A DNA stretch of 64,000 bases from assembly GCA_000687695.1 (NCBI GenBank), contig JHWZ01000001.1:293653-357652 (forward strand), written 5' to 3'. A program made the translations under genes and the position numbers. Within the stretch, counting starts at the first letter, position 1, and the number at the start of each line of letters is the position of its first letter. The DNA comes from Lachnospiraceae bacterium P6B14 (GTDB lineage Bacteria; Bacillota; Clostridia; Lachnospirales; Lachnospiraceae). Positions 26,927 to 35,843 of the stretch are shown here, piece after piece. Below the pieces are notes generated by a model. It ran no database searches. It had not been told where the DNA came from and worked only from the letters and a program-made list of their open reading frames with translations.

Positions 26927-29230
26927 TCAGATTACCGTCAGCAAAAATATCAGCGGGGAGTTCCAGTATACTGCCACCTCATTCGTGGAATAACTCTGAT
27001 CCACATCAGCGTAACACTTAGCAGCAGGCGTATCCCTGAGCACATTCTCACAGTACGGATCATCAAGTCCGTTATTCACACCACCGACAAGCATTCCCGG
27101 CATAGCCTTTTTCTTGAACTGACTCGGACGATGGTGAGGGTTCTTCGGGGATTTGGTTCCGAAGCCGGTCACGAAACAGTAGCCTGTAGGGTTTTTACCC
27201 AACAGATAATCAAGCTGTGACTGAGCATCGTTGTTGTAGGCCAGGCTGTCACTGATTCGGCTTGCCATCAAAAACATCATTCCGTCGTTGGCGATACCCA
27301 TGTTTGATCCCCACTCATAGGTATCGGTTCTGTTCACACCGTAAGGATTGTCATCAGACTCTACTGTTTTTGCTGCCTCGTCAACTATCTTGAAAAATCC
27401 GTCGTATATCTTTTTGTACGTGTCGGGTGCAGACTTTTTGAGCTTTTTATCCATGAGTGCTGCATAGCAACCGTAGCCGCCGCAATCAAGCCAACCGTAG
27501 CCACTCATATTTACCTCTGAAGCACAATCATCAATAAACGAAATGAGCGATTTGTCTCCCGTGGTTCTGTAAAGCTCAGCCGCTGCCCAAAGTCTCTCGT
27601 CACGGTCTTTCTTATCAGGATACTCTCCGGTTACTATTCCTGCCGGATTGGTATGACCCTTAACCTTAGGATTCTTTGCAAGATATTTCCATGACTTCTT
27701 TGCAGCCTTCAAATATTTGTCAGCTGCTGCTTTCAGCTCGCTGCTGTTTGTGCTCTTGAACACTCTCGCAGCCAGACTCATTACCGCAACAAAATCAGCT
27801 GTCGCAGGAGTCGATGTATACGAGATGATCAGCGGCTCCGTCTCATCCTCAGGCATTACTGTTCCCGGGAAGTTCGCACATGTTACCTTGCTGTACACAA
27901 GTCCGTTTTCAGACTGCATTTTCAGCATCCAATCGAGCTCATATTTTGCTTCCTGAAGAAGGTCATCCACTCCGTCTCCTGAGTTTGGCACTCCTACATT
28001 ATCTATTATTTTCTTTTTTGTTTTACTGTAATTATCATACGCAAGGATCAGATCCGCCGCAGCCTTTGCGCCTGATACGACATAGCGACCGTAGTCTCCG
28101 GCATCATGCCAACCGCCGCTTACATCGAGCTTTACACTGTCATCCCAGTAAAGAGTGGCCTTTTCAGTATGGCATTTTTTATGCTTATATTTACCGGCAT
28201 ATTTTTTATCAAGAGCAGTACCGCATCTTTGCAGGTAGAGCATCTTTACTGCCTTTTTGATAAGGTCATCATATATATCCTCTCCTATACTGAATACGGG
28301 TGACTCGGTACCGTCCTCAGCTACAAGCTTAAATCTCCCCTTTTTCGGCATATGCGATATGAAAGAGAAATCGACTTCCATATCAGTCTCATCCGCATTG
28401 GGGTTTGTCACAGAGTGGGTGTCGTCGGGCATACTGAGCTCGACAACCTCTTCACCGCTCTTTGCGTACACAATTTTATAACTATTTGAGTCGATGGCAA
28501 CATCCGCGTACACGGCAGTCATCACATCATCCGGCCTGTAACCGACCTGGTTCAATCTGATACCGGTAACATCCTCATCCTCCGCCTGAGCAACCGCACC
28601 GGAATCATCCTTGATCACGAGACGCATATTATCAAAAAATACATCATGATCCTTGAACTGCTTTCCGTCATCCTGCATACCCATATTGAAGCACAGACGC
28701 GGCGCGGGATCGGAAGCCTCCTCCATTTTGAACGTATATGAATAGGTCTTCATCTCGCTTGTCAGTTCCACAGGAGCGAGGAAATAAGCATGATAATCAC
28801 CACCGTTCATCTGCACACGCGCGCTCACGGTTCGGTCAACTGTCGATCTCGCATCAAAACTAAACTCATACTCCGTACCTTCACTCATGCCGAAACCATC
28901 ATAGTATATCTGCACACCGTGCTCTACATCTCCGGTGTCGGAAATGGAAACACGCATCTCACCTTCCTCGATGGATGTCGAGCCTGCTCCGCCGTTTGTT
29001 GAAAACACCGCCCATGCGGTATCACCGTCAAAAGAGCCGTCCTCGATAAGGTTGTCGTCATCAGCTTCAGGCTCCTCTTCCTGAGCCGGAGCCTCCGTGA
29101 CTTCTACCGAAGCCTCCGATACTGCAGATCCAGATGCCGCCTCAGGCTTTTTTTCCTGCTCAGCGCCGCAGGCCGTAAGAGAAACGACCATGGACGATAT
29201 TATGAATAGTGATAATAATTTGTTTTTCAT
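26927..29230 (-). CDS. GH9 endoglucanase lipoprotein with CBM and Ig-like domains
   Basis: This 767-aa cellulase is probably anchored outside the cell. It has a lipoprotein signal with lipobox LTAC (Cys21), an acidic linker, a CBM4/9-like carbohydrate-binding domain (about 45-215, with DGDTAWAVFSTNGG), a CelD-type Ig-like domain (about 220-310, IRLNQVGYRPDD) and the GH9 catalytic domain. The catalytic aspartates lie in GGWHDAGDYGRYV, and the general acid Glu lies in YSTNEVAVYWNSP near the end. NPHHRPSQ is also present. The frame extends upstream through a repeat, but the ATG at 29228-29230 follows GGAGAAG and starts the signal peptide. Downstream genes encode a sensor and cellobiose 2-epimerase. 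Confidence 0.93.
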   Translation of the reverse strand: MKNKLLSLFIISSMVVSLTACGAEQEKKPEAASGSAVSEASVEVTEAPAQEEEPEADDDNLIEDGSFDGDTAWAVFSTNGGAGSTSIEEGEMRVSISDTGDVEHGVQIYYDGFGMSEGTEYEFSFDARSTVDRTVSARVQMNGGDYHAYFLAPVELTSEMKTYSYTFKMEEASDPAPRLCFNMGMQDDGKQFKDHDVFFDNMRLVIKDDSGAVAQAEDEDVTGIRLNQVGYRPDDVMTAVYADVAIDSNSYKIVYAKSGEEVVELSMPDDTHSVTNPNADETDMEVDFSFISHMPKKGRFKLVAEDGTESPVFSIGEDIYDDLIKKAVKMLYLQRCGTALDKKYAGKYKHKKCHTEKATLYWDDSVKLDVSGGWHDAGDYGRYVVSGAKAAADLILAYDNYSKTKKKIIDNVGVPNSGDGVDDLLQEAKYELDWMLKMQSENGLVYSKVTCANFPGTVMPEDETEPLIISYTSTPATADFVAVMSLAARVFKSTNSSELKAAADKYLKAAKKSWKYLAKNPKVKGHTNPAGIVTGEYPDKKDRDERLWAAAELYRTTGDKSLISFIDDCASEVNMSGYGWLDCGGYGCYAALMDKKLKKSAPDTYKKIYDGFFKIVDEAAKTVESDDNPYGVNRTDTYEWGSNMGIANDGMMFLMASRISDSLAYNNDAQSQLDYLLGKNPTGYCFVTGFGTKSPKNPHHRPSQFKKKAMPGMLVGGVNNGLDDPYCENVLRDTPAAKCYADVDQSYSTNEVAVYWNSPLIFLLTVI

Positions 29231-29241
29231 TTCTTCTCCTT

Positions 29242-29414
29242 CATGCAAGCATGCATCCGACATACCATCAGAACAGGCTCTTTTCATTTCTCGGGCGTGA
29301 GCCCGTATTCAGACTCGGATTTCTCCGAAATCCTCGTTGAATTCGGGTTCTCCTGTTCTTCGGTATGTCTGACTGCATGCAAGCATGCATCCGACATACC
29401 ATCAGAACAGGCTC
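29242..29414. repeat. 39-bp direct repeat enclosing a long imperfect hairpin
   Basis: An identical 39-bp sequence occurs at 29242-29280 and 29376-29414. An imperfect inverted copy (CCTGTTCTTCGGTATGTCTG, about 29352-29380) lies between them, giving a hairpin of roughly 140 nt with nested inner stems (CGGGC/GCCCG, and CCCGTATTCA with TGAATTCGGG). The second copy runs into the stop codon of the diguanylate cyclase gene. It fills the spacer between that gene and the cellulase gene. Confidence 0.75.
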
Positions 29415-31395
29415 ACGCCCTTATCACGTTTTCACGTCTCGATTTCTTCGCCTCGTAGAGCTCCCTGTCGGCCAGTTTCAGCATCGCCGGCAGATCGATC
29501 TCCTCTCCGGGCATGAACTCATAGCATCCCAAAGACACTCCTATATAGTAAGGCCTTCCGCCTTCGTCGTTTTCCTTCTCACAGTAATTACATACCTTCT
29601 TTTTGAACTCCTCTATCTCAACCGTTCCATCCTCGCCACAGCTGAACAGACAGGTGAACTCATCACCACCGGTTCTTCCAAGAGGGCTACCCTCCGGCAG
29701 AGCGTACGCCAGAGCTTTCGCCGCGGTACATATCGCATCATCTCCGGCATCATGGCCAAAGGTATCATTGATCTGCTTCAGGTGATCAAGATCACCCATC
29801 ACAGCAACAAAGTGCGTTCTCTTTTTGAAGCTGTGTATATATTCAAATGAGTCACTCATCACTCCGGCACGGTTGAGATAACCTGTCAGATTATCGTGAC
29901 TCGCCGTGTAATCAAGGATCTGGTTTTTCTCGCTGAGAACCTGCAGGGTCTTTTTCTGATCGAGAGCGAGATAAAGATATCTCAAAGAGCTTCCGATCTC
30001 CAGCGATAATGTGTAATAGAAAAGCATCTGGCTTGTATCCAGCTCCACACAGAATATCCCGTAATGGATATCTCCGTAGAACAGCAAAAATGTCGCCATC
30101 TCTACCTTTTCATCTCGTGTACTGTATTTGGCAAGTCCACCCGGATAGATCACAGGGGCATCATCCTCGCCGTACGAGAGTATCTGCACGCCATCCTGAT
30201 ATAGATGCATATACAGAGTCTCAGGTGTAAACATCTTGTCATGTTCATCGATCTTTTGCGGTTCACCCAAAAGACAGATATATGATCGCCTTGTATTCAT
30301 AAGGGCGATCTGACGTCCCAGGTTTTCAAAAAAACCTGACATTGTTATCTCTTCAGTAAAAAGGTTTCTGATAAGAAGTGAACTCAGTATATTATCGACC
30401 TTCAGATGGTCAATGATACGCTGTCCCTCTACCTTGTCGGAAAACGGCAATTCATCCTGGTCTTCATCGGTGCTGTCAGCTTCACAACAGCCACAGGACT
30501 CTCTCGGCAAAAACTCCGCCGAAAGCTTGCACGTAGTAAACTCCCCATCATTCTGCAAATATGACAATGCCTTCCTCACGGCCATTTTTGATACATCATA
30601 AAAATTCTGATATACCGTAGAAAGAGGCGGTTTCATATAGGCAGATGTAGGAATGTTGTCAAATCCGGTAACCGCAATATCTTTACCCGGCGTCAGGCCG
30701 TGCGCTTTCACCACGCGATAAACCGCCTTTGCCATATCATCATTTGCGCATGCGATCGCCTCAGGTATTCCGTGTGCCATCAACGCCTCTTCTATGAGAT
30801 GCGTTATATTCTCTGTAAAATCACCGTATACTATACTGTCCTGCGAGATGTCTATTCCATGCTCGATCATACAATCCTGGAACGCTTTCAGACGTATGCA
30901 GGCATCCGGTACAGCACGCGGACCGGACACAAAAAGGATGTCACGGTATCCATGCACATCCAAAAGATGCTCTATACACGCTTTCATCCCCTGATAATTG
31001 TCAATAGTAACATTTATTCCATTTTCAATCTCCGTGTCATCCTCCATAAGAACGACCGGAACATCCGGCAGACGAGACAAAAACTCCTCCAGTGATAACG
31101 GGTCTACCACTGCAGAGATCGTACCAAAAGAGATTATAAGAATATCCGGCTCATCAAACTTGGAATAGCCGAAGAGAGAATAATAATGATAATCAAACCC
31201 CTTGTCGAGGTACACCCCGGCATCGAGATATCTCTTCGCATCCAACCCCTGATATAACCGGACATCTACATCTTCTTCTTTGAACGACTTACTTATAGCA
31301 GCACCAATCTTGCTGGAGTTTTCCGTATGCAAACTACCTGTCATGACACCCACGACAGGTCGACGCTTTATCGCATCGTAAGTCTGACTGCTCAT
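29413..31395 (-). CDS. Diguanylate cyclase with LacI-type sugar-binding domain
   Basis: This 660-aa soluble protein has no signal peptide or membrane helix. Residues about 10-300 form a LacI/periplasmic-binding-protein-like effector domain (PVVGVMTGSLH, FVSGPRAVPDACIRLKAF, ITVTGFDN-type AVTGFDNIPTSAYMKPPLSTV) but lack the DNA-binding helix-turn-helix. A Cys-rich SCGCCE follows, then a GAF-like middle region (inferred), then a GGDEF domain with intact motif RTGGDEF (GGDEF near 576-580) and no RxxD inhibitory site in the usual place. It should make cyclic di-GMP in response to an intracellular sugar. The start at 31393-31395 was chosen because the longer frame enters a terminator. The GH9 gene is downstream. 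Confidence 0.88.
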   Translation of the reverse strand: MSSQTYDAIKRRPVVGVMTGSLHTENSSKIGAAISKSFKEEDVDVRLYQGLDAKRYLDAGVYLDKGFDYHYYSLFGYSKFDEPDILIISFGTISAVVDPLSLEEFLSRLPDVPVVLMEDDTEIENGINVTIDNYQGMKACIEHLLDVHGYRDILFVSGPRAVPDACIRLKAFQDCMIEHGIDISQDSIVYGDFTENITHLIEEALMAHGIPEAIACANDDMAKAVYRVVKAHGLTPGKDIAVTGFDNIPTSAYMKPPLSTVYQNFYDVSKMAVRKALSYLQNDGEFTTCKLSAEFLPRESCGCCEADSTDEDQDELPFSDKVEGQRIIDHLKVDNILSSLLIRNLFTEEITMSGFFENLGRQIALMNTRRSYICLLGEPQKIDEHDKMFTPETLYMHLYQDGVQILSYGEDDAPVIYPGGLAKYSTRDEKVEMATFLLFYGDIHYGIFCVELDTSQMLFYYTLSLEIGSSLRYLYLALDQKKTLQVLSEKNQILDYTASHDNLTGYLNRAGVMSDSFEYIHSFKKRTHFVAVMGDLDHLKQINDTFGHDAGDDAICTAAKALAYALPEGSPLGRTGGDEFTCLFSCGEDGTVEIEEFKKKVCNYCEKENDEGGRPYYIGVSLGCYEFMPGEEIDLPAMLKLADRELYEAKKSRRENVIRA

Positions 31396-31423
31396 ATCCC
31401 TTATACCCTCCACGATGTATAAA

Positions 31424-31451
31424 GGAAACACTGGCTTTTGCCAGTGTTTCC
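31424..31451 (-). terminator. Terminator of the glycogen/chemoreceptor operon
   Basis: An 11-bp perfect stem (GGAAACACTGG/CCAGTGTTTCC) lies just after the chemoreceptor gene. The T-run is short, so termination may be partial into the cyclase gene. Confidence 0.7.
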
Positions 31452-31476
31452 CATAGTATCATTCTGATTATATGGA

Positions 31477-33510
31477 TCAGATCTTGAAGAAGGTCAACTC
31501 CTCGTTCAGCTTTTCAGCTACCTGATTCAAACTCTGTGCTGACTCAGAAAGGGTTGATATCGTAGCATCCAGCTGATTCATGGAAGCAGATGTCTGCTCT
31601 GTAGAAGCAGCATTCTCCTCCGATACTGAAGAAAGTGAAGTCATGGCATCCACGATCTCGCCCTTGGAAGAATCGCAGTCCTCAGTAAGTCTCGAAATAG
31701 TCTCAACGCCATTTACGGTATCTCCGACATTCTTGATAAGCTGGTTGATCTTTTCAACCGTATTCTCAAGCACTTCGTTTACATTGGTACGTATATCGGA
31801 AATCTCGTTGGTCTTCTCGATAGCTGCCTGTGCCTGACGGAGAAGATTCTCCATCTCCTCACGAATCTCAGCCGCTGTAGTAGCAGACTGAGTAGCGAGC
31901 TGTCCGATCTCCTCGGCAACGACTGCGAAGCCCTTACCTGCCTCACCTGCACGAGCCGCCTCGATAGAAGCATTCAGTGCAAGGAGGTTCGTCTGAGATG
32001 CAATAGATGTGATACCGTCAACCTTCTCATTTACATTCTGTACGGCTGCGTTTGTAGCTTTCATTGTTTCTGTGATATCGGCAACAGAGCTTTCCATCGT
32101 TGACATGTTTCCTGCGAGCTGACGAAGTGCCTCGGCTGAGGACTGGCTCGCTTCGTTCATGTTCTTTGCCTCCGATGCAAGTCCTTCGGCATTGTCAGCC
32201 ACTGTCTGAATAGCATCCGAAAGTGTTCCTACGTTTCCGCTCGCTCTCTCTACCGTATCCGCCTGACTCGAAGCACCCTGTGCGATATCCGATACCGCAT
32301 TTGACATCTCCTGAGTCGTATGTGAAATCTGGATGGATGTTTCTGACAGATCTCCGGCCTGTGTTGATACGGTAAGCGAAGCATCCTTGATGTTTCCTAC
32401 GATAGTTGTCAGCTTATCGATAAGTGCATTAATATTCCTTACGATATCTCCAAACTCATCCTTACGCTTGTTCAGGCTCCTGTTCTCAAGCCTTACGAAC
32501 TCACCGTTTGAAAGACTGTTGATACTCTCATTTACTGCGATGATCGGCTTTGTGAATGACACTGCCAAAAGGATGGCAAGTACGGCCGCAACGATAAGCA
32601 TTACCACACCTATGATTATGATGATAAGGAGCATTTTGTTGGCATCCGCAAGACCCTCACCGGTATCTGTGGCAATAACAGATACCCAGCCTGTGATCGG
32701 CTCACGGTGGTATGATATGCACCAGTTACCACCATTGAATGATGACTCATAGGTTCCGGAAGCCTCCTCGGTATCACGTGAATCAGTATACCACTGCTGA
32801 GTCGCGAAGTTTGTAGCTTCTCCGGTATTCAGATCCATGGATGTATGAGCCATTACATCACCGTTGTTATCTCCGACAAAAATATCCTGATTCTCTGCAG
32901 TCTTTTCATTCTTAACAATATCAGTCAGATGGTCAAGAGTATAGTTACGCTGTACTATACCAAGAAATGTCGTACCATCCTCATCGAAGATCGGATGACT
33001 GAATGTACATATACGCTTTCCGTTTGACTTGGAGATATTCTGCTCTGAACTGAAGAACTTTCCTGTCTCCTTTGCCTTGGTAAAGTACTCACGATCTGCT
33101 ACGTTTACGAGATCTCCCTCGGACTTTGCGATCTGCTCACCGTTTGCATCAGCGATAGCAAGGACGTTTCCGTCTCCGACCTCTTCATCGGTTCTCTTCA
33201 GCCACGCATTAACACTTTCCACATCAAGCTCGCCCTTGAGGACTTTTCTTGCTGATACGGAGTTAGCTGTTGTCTGAAGCACCTGTCTGTTTACCTCTAC
33301 GATAGATGTCAGATTCTGTGAAACAAGTTTAGCCTGCTCCGCATTCAACGCAATCATATTATCAACTGCTGAGGAATGTGAAGTAAAATAGCTGATGAGA
33401 ATTGTTGAGATCAATGGTACTGCCATGATCAGAACAATGATCATCATGAGCTTAAACTTGACACTCTGAAGTAATCCTTTTTTTGCTTTTGTTGTTGTCT
33501 TCTTTGCCAT
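31477..33510 (-). CDS. Methyl-accepting chemotaxis protein
   Basis: This 677-aa chemoreceptor has a Lys/Thr-rich N-terminus, a first membrane helix (about 20-42), a double-CACHE extracellular sensor ([57 protein letters not shown]), a second helix (about 293-317) and HAMP. The long coiled-coil signalling domain has its hairpin tip near [37 protein letters not shown]. The ligand is unknown. It starts 21 bp after glgB with a clear AAGGAGTG site, so it seems to belong to the phosphoglucomutase-glgB transcript. Confidence 0.96.
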   Translation of the reverse strand: MAKKTTTKAKKGLLQSVKFKLMMIIVLIMAVPLISTILISYFTSHSSAVDNMIALNAEQAKLVSQNLTSIVEVNRQVLQTTANSVSARKVLKGELDVESVNAWLKRTDEEVGDGNVLAIADANGEQIAKSEGDLVNVADREYFTKAKETGKFFSSEQNISKSNGKRICTFSHPIFDEDGTTFLGIVQRNYTLDHLTDIVKNEKTAENQDIFVGDNNGDVMAHTSMDLNTGEATNFATQQWYTDSRDTEEASGTYESSFNGGNWCISYHREPITGWVSVIATDTGEGLADANKMLLIIIIIGVVMLIVAAVLAILLAVSFTKPIIAVNESINSLSNGEFVRLENRSLNKRKDEFGDIVRNINALIDKLTTIVGNIKDASLTVSTQAGDLSETSIQISHTTQEMSNAVSDIAQGASSQADTVERASGNVGTLSDAIQTVADNAEGLASEAKNMNEASQSSAEALRQLAGNMSTMESSVADITETMKATNAAVQNVNEKVDGITSIASQTNLLALNASIEAARAGEAGKGFAVVAEEIGQLATQSATTAAEIREEMENLLRQAQAAIEKTNEISDIRTNVNEVLENTVEKINQLIKNVGDTVNGVETISRLTEDCDSSKGEIVDAMTSLSSVSEENAASTEQTSASMNQLDATISTLSESAQSLNQVAEKLNEELTFFKI

Positions 33511-33531
33511 TGTATTTCACTCCTTTTTTTA

Positions 33532-35787
33532 TTATTCTTTATAATCATACTCCAAGACGAGAGTTGTTAGCGGCGCAAGATAGAGTTCAATCTCATATCC
33601 GTCAATCTCTTTTCCCTTTGAATCTTTCACCCTGGCTTTCTCAGCCACGATCGGATCATGATTGACTCTTCCCTGTCCGCCGAACCTCTCCTCATCGGAG
33701 TTAAGAATCTCTTTGAAACGTCCTTTACACGGAGCCTTGCATCTGTACTTCGTATGCGCTACCGGTGTAAAGTTTGTGACGAAGAGCAGCTGTTTTTTTG
33801 CTGTTTTTCCGCGTCTGATCCACGATATCGTACTCGTCTGCGGTCTCTGGCAATCCATCCACTCAAATCCCATCACATCATAATCATTATAATACAACGC
33901 ATCGTGCGAGGTGTAGAGCTTGTTCAGCTCACGCACATAATCCTGCATCTTTTTGTGTCTCTCATCCTCAAGCAGGAACCAGTCAAGGCTTCTGAACTCA
34001 GCCCACTCTCTCCGCTGTGCGAACTCCTGACCCATGAAGATCAGCTTCTTTCCGGGATGCCCGTACATGTAACCGTATGAGGTTCTGAGAGCAGCGAACT
34101 TGTCACCCTCGAGCCCCGGCATCTTGTTAAACATGGAGCATTTGCCGTGAACCACCTCGTCATGCGAAAGTACCAATATATATCGCTCTGCCAGATAATA
34201 TGCTATCGAGAAGCAAAGCTGATCATGATGGAACTGTTTGAAATACGGATCGAGCTTGATGTACTCGAGGAAATCGTTCATCCATCCCATATTCCACTTG
34301 TACGAGAAGCCAAGTCCCTTGTCCTTTACAGGTGCTGTCACACCCGCCCACGCGGTACTCTCCTCGGCGATGATGTAAGCGCCGGGATGCTCCTCATCCA
34401 TCAGATCATTCAGTTCCTGTAAAAATGCCACGGCGTCGTAGTTTTCATTGCCGCCGTCTTTGTTGGCGATCCACTCGCCATCTCTCTTTCCGTAGTCGAG
34501 ATAAAGCATCGATGCGACAGCATCAACTCTGAGTCCATCGATATGGAACTTCTCAACCCAGTACATCGCATTGGCTACGAGGAAGTTTTTGACCTCTTTT
34601 CTTCCATAGTCAAATATGTATGTACCCCAGTCAGGATGCTCGCCCTTTCTCGGATCCGGATGCTCGTAAAGAGCCTGTCCGTCAAACTTTCCGAGGCAAT
34701 GCTCATCTCTCGGGAAGTGCGCCGGTACCCAGTCAAGTATTACCTGTATACCGCGCTTGTGCATCTCATCAACGAAATACATGAAATCCGTCGGTGTGCC
34801 ATAGCGACTCGTCGGTGCGTAGTAGCATCCAACCTGATACCCCCATGATCCGTCGAACGGATACTCTGCGATTCCCATCAGTTCGAGATGCGTGTATCCC
34901 ATATCCACGAGATAATCACCGAGCATCTCGGCAAGCTCTCTGTAGCTATAGTTACCGTCATCGTCGTCCTCTATTTTTTTCTTCCATGAGGCGAGATGCG
35001 CTTCGTAAATCGTCATCGGCTCACGTTCGCGTTGCTCTCTGGTCTTCGCGTCACGCTTTTTCATGTAAGCCGTATCATGCCATTTGTATGTGTCAAGTCT
35101 TGTGATCCTTGACGCGTTACCCGGTCGGAGCTCGCAGAAGTTTCCATACGGATCTGTTTTAAACAGGCGCTCACCCATTCGGGTAACTATCTCATATTTG
35201 TAAACCGCTCCTTCCCAGGTTCCCGGGATAAACAGTTCAAAAATACCGCTTTCGCCATGCAGCTGCATGTGGTGAAGTCTCTCATCCCACATGTTGAACT
35301 CACCGACCACGCTCACTGCCCTGGCATCGGGAGCCCATACTGCAAAAAGCGTTCCCTCGACACCGTTTATCGTCATCATATGAGCACCGAGCTTGTCAAA
35401 TATTCTGTGGTGCTTGCCCTCACCGAAAACGAAACAGTCAAAGTCGGTGATCTGCTTCGGAAAAGCATACGGGTCCTCGATCTCGACGAAATCCTCATCT
35501 CCGTACTGAACTCTGAAACGATACTTTTTAAGGTAATCTTTTTTCTTGGTGATGGCAAATCCGAAAAGATCTTCGATGCCGTCAAGTCTGATCATCTCTC
35601 CGACTTCGTTTCCCTCTCCGTCGATCAGCCATACATGCCATGCACATGGTCGATACGCTGTAAAGATCTGAGCTTTCTGCTCTTTGAACTCATGGCATCC
35701 GAGGAGATCCTGAGGTGCATTGATCGTTCCTTCGGAAAGCTCACGGATAAGTGCGTCATTCGCCCATCCGTTCAGAATCTTGTCCAT
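33532..35787 (-). CDS. glgB: 1,4-alpha-glucan branching enzyme
   Basis: This 751-aa enzyme forms alpha-1,6 branches in glycogen. It has an extra N-terminal beta domain (about 1-120), a CBM48 domain (about 130-240, FAVWAPDARAVSVVGEFNMW) and a GH13 barrel. Conserved regions are LDWVPAHFPRD, DGLRVDAVASMLY (nucleophile Asp), IIAEESTAW (acid Glu) and LSHDEVVHGK, with a C-terminal beta domain. The length is within the long GlgB class. It lies between phosphoglucomutase and a chemoreceptor gene. Confidence 0.96.
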   Translation of the reverse strand: MDKILNGWANDALIRELSEGTINAPQDLLGCHEFKEQKAQIFTAYRPCAWHVWLIDGEGNEVGEMIRLDGIEDLFGFAITKKKDYLKKYRFRVQYGDEDFVEIEDPYAFPKQITDFDCFVFGEGKHHRIFDKLGAHMMTINGVEGTLFAVWAPDARAVSVVGEFNMWDERLHHMQLHGESGIFELFIPGTWEGAVYKYEIVTRMGERLFKTDPYGNFCELRPGNASRITRLDTYKWHDTAYMKKRDAKTREQREREPMTIYEAHLASWKKKIEDDDDGNYSYRELAEMLGDYLVDMGYTHLELMGIAEYPFDGSWGYQVGCYYAPTSRYGTPTDFMYFVDEMHKRGIQVILDWVPAHFPRDEHCLGKFDGQALYEHPDPRKGEHPDWGTYIFDYGRKEVKNFLVANAMYWVEKFHIDGLRVDAVASMLYLDYGKRDGEWIANKDGGNENYDAVAFLQELNDLMDEEHPGAYIIAEESTAWAGVTAPVKDKGLGFSYKWNMGWMNDFLEYIKLDPYFKQFHHDQLCFSIAYYLAERYILVLSHDEVVHGKCSMFNKMPGLEGDKFAALRTSYGYMYGHPGKKLIFMGQEFAQRREWAEFRSLDWFLLEDERHKKMQDYVRELNKLYTSHDALYYNDYDVMGFEWMDCQRPQTSTISWIRRGKTAKKQLLFVTNFTPVAHTKYRCKAPCKGRFKEILNSDEERFGGQGRVNHDPIVAEKARVKDSKGKEIDGYEIELYLAPLTTLVLEYDYKE

Positions 35788-35843
35788 TGTGTATTGTCCT
35801 CCATATCAGTATATCCCAAGTTATCCCTATTAACAATGACTCA

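Noticed and set aside
26927..29287. Longer GH9 start at 29287
   Set aside because: The first 19 codons come from the repeat sequence. The lipoprotein signal and ribosome binding site support 29230.
29242..29414. IS element with 39-bp target duplication
   Set aside because: Only about 95 bp lie between the copies with no transposase, and 39 bp is too long for a usual target duplication.
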